Below, piece by piece: positions 63,234 through 64,000 of a stretch of 64,000 nucleotides of DNA (within the stretch, counting starts at the first letter, position 1; each line of letters starts with the position of its first letter). The stretch lies in the NCBI RefSeq assembly GCF_030362815.1, contig NZ_JAUCGR010000002.1, positions 496,001 to 560,000 of the forward strand, in the 5' to 3' direction. Under the pieces are notes generated by a model. That model saw nothing but the letters and a program-made list of their open reading frames with translations. It was not told the DNA's origin and searched no databases. Made by a program: the position numbers and the translations under genes. The stretch is from Cellulomonas edaphi (GTDB taxonomy: Bacteria; Actinomycetota; Actinomycetes; Actinomycetales; Cellulomonadaceae).

Positions 63234-64000
63234 ATGTTCAACAAGCCAGAGGAAGTCCTGGCATTCATCAAGAGCGAGGACGTCAAGTTCGTCGACGTCC
63301 GCTTCTGTGACCTGCCGGGCACGATGCAGCACTTCAACGTCCCTGCCCCGACGCTGGACGCCTCGTTCTTCACCGACGGCCAGATGTTCGACGGGTCATC
63401 GATCCGCGGCTTCCAGGCGATCCACGAGTCGGACATGAAGCTCATCCCCGACGTCACCTCGGCGTACGTGGACCCCTTCCGCGTCGAGAAGACGCTGAAC
63501 ATCAACATGCACATCGTCGACCCGTACACCGACGAGCCCTACAGCCGCGACCCGCGTCAGGTCGCCGCCAAGGCGGAGGCGTACCTGCAGTCGACCGGCA
63601 TCGCGGACACCGCGTTCTTCGCGCCCGAGGCCGAGTTCTACATCTTCGACGACGTCCGCTTCCACACGAAGCAGAACGAGTCGTTCTACAAGATCGACTC
63701 CTTCGAGGCGGCCTGGAACTCGGGCCGCGAGGAGGAGGGTGGCAACCTCGGCCACAAGATCCCCTACAAGGGTGGCTACTTCCCCGTTCCCCCGGTGGAC
63801 GGCTTCTCGGACATCCGCGACGAGATCAGCCTCCAGCTGGACGCGCTCGGGCTCGGCGTCGAGCGCGCGCACCACGAGGTCGGCACGGCCGGTCAGCAGG
63901 AGATCAACTACCGCTTCGACAAGCTGGCGATCTCCGGCGACAAGGTCATGCTCTTCAAGTACGTCGTGAAGAACGTGGCGCACAACAACGGCAAGACGGC
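63234..64000 (+). CDS. glnA: Glutamine synthetase type I (GlnA1), 3' end beyond the window
   Basis: The first 255 residues of a type I glutamine synthetase (complete length near 475). Conserved parts are VDVRFCDLPGTMQHF, MFDGSSIRGFQAIHESDM, FFAPEAEFYIFDDV (metal Glu), KGGYFPVPPVD and EVGTAGQQEINYRF (metal Glu/Gln). ATG 63234 follows GAGGAG. It assimilates ammonia into glutamine; the mycobacterial-type enzyme is adenylylated at a Tyr that lies beyond this window. A GlnR-type box stands 61 bases upstream. The reading frame is open at the window edge. Confidence 0.96.
   Translation, partial: MFNKPEEVLAFIKSEDVKFVDVRFCDLPGTMQHFNVPAPTLDASFFTDGQMFDGSSIRGFQAIHESDMKLIPDVTSAYVDPFRVEKTLNINMHIVDPYTDEPYSRDPRQVAAKAEAYLQSTGIADTAFFAPEAEFYIFDDVRFHTKQNESFYKIDSFEAAWNSGREEEGGNLGHKIPYKGGYFPVPPVDGFSDIRDEISLQLDALGLGVERAHHEVGTAGQQEINYRFDKLAISGDKVMLFKYVVKNVAHNNGKT

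Overview
High-GC chromosomal backbone of an actinobacterium. Codon use, frequent GTG starts, many 4-base GTGA/ATGA stop-start overlaps, a QcrCAB/CtaCDEF respiratory chain, a PASTA kinase next to an Rv2175c-like gene, DUF3043/DUF4191 proteins and a PPi-type phosphofructokinase suggest Micrococcales, most likely a Cellulomonas relative (inference, no database search). From memory, gene order follows the Mycobacterium tuberculosis Rv2173-Rv2220 stretch with losses and insertions: idsA, Rv2175c, pknL, aroG, acyltransferase, fadD15, Rv2191, trpD, ctaE-qcrCAB, ctaC/ctaF, HesB, glycerate kinase, DUF3043, pepB, dlaT, Rv2216, lipB, lipA, Rv2219, Rv2219A, glnA1. I see no tRNA, rRNA, CRISPR array, insertion sequence or phage gene.

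Layout. 0-6.4 kb: DUF7455 protein, an MFS exporter with its ArsR-type repressor and an iterated operator, the principal sigma factor, a universal stress protein and a DUF4192 protein. 6.4-15.5 kb: lipoprotein, polyprenyl diphosphate synthase, Rv2175c-like DNA-binding protein, LysM/transglycosylase, PknL-like PASTA kinase, DAHP synthase coupled to PPi-phosphofructokinase, acyltransferase. 15.5-24.5 kb: ROK glucokinase, acyl-CoA ligase, NYN-domain protein, DnaQ/GIY-YIG fusion, a stand-alone RAM-domain protein, a palindromic repeat cluster, trpD and a degenerate receiver. 24.7-34.1 kb: cytochrome bc1-aa3 genes (ctaE-qcrCAB rightward, ctaCDF leftward) flanking sodA and a roughly 1 kb array of 101-bp non-coding repeats. 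34.3-50.1 kb: a lysine-free NifS-like protein with TusA, a HesB/IscA protein, glycerate kinase, nadA, small enzymes, a dipeptidase, an OhrR-like MarR regulator, a MocR/YczE divergent pair, pyrD, leucyl aminopeptidase. 50.3-64 kb: lpdA-sucB (2-oxoacid dehydrogenase E3/E2), a TIGR01777 protein, a transmembrane pseudokinase, a Gfo/Idh/MocA oxidoreductase, an MMPL transporter, lipB/lipA (lipoate supply for the E2), DUF4191, RDD, and glnA (cut by the window end) behind a well-formed GlnR-type box.

The clearest functional modules are respiration (ctaE-qcrCAB, ctaCDF), lipoate use (lpdA-sucB with lipB/lipA), iron-sulfur and sulfur handling (NifS-like/TusA/HesB/nadA) and Ser/Thr-kinase signalling to the envelope (PknL-like kinase, LysM hydrolase, pseudokinase). 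The most unusual items are the NifS homologue with no lysine, the two kinds of intergenic repeat, the pseudokinase, and several unusually clear operator-like palindromes.
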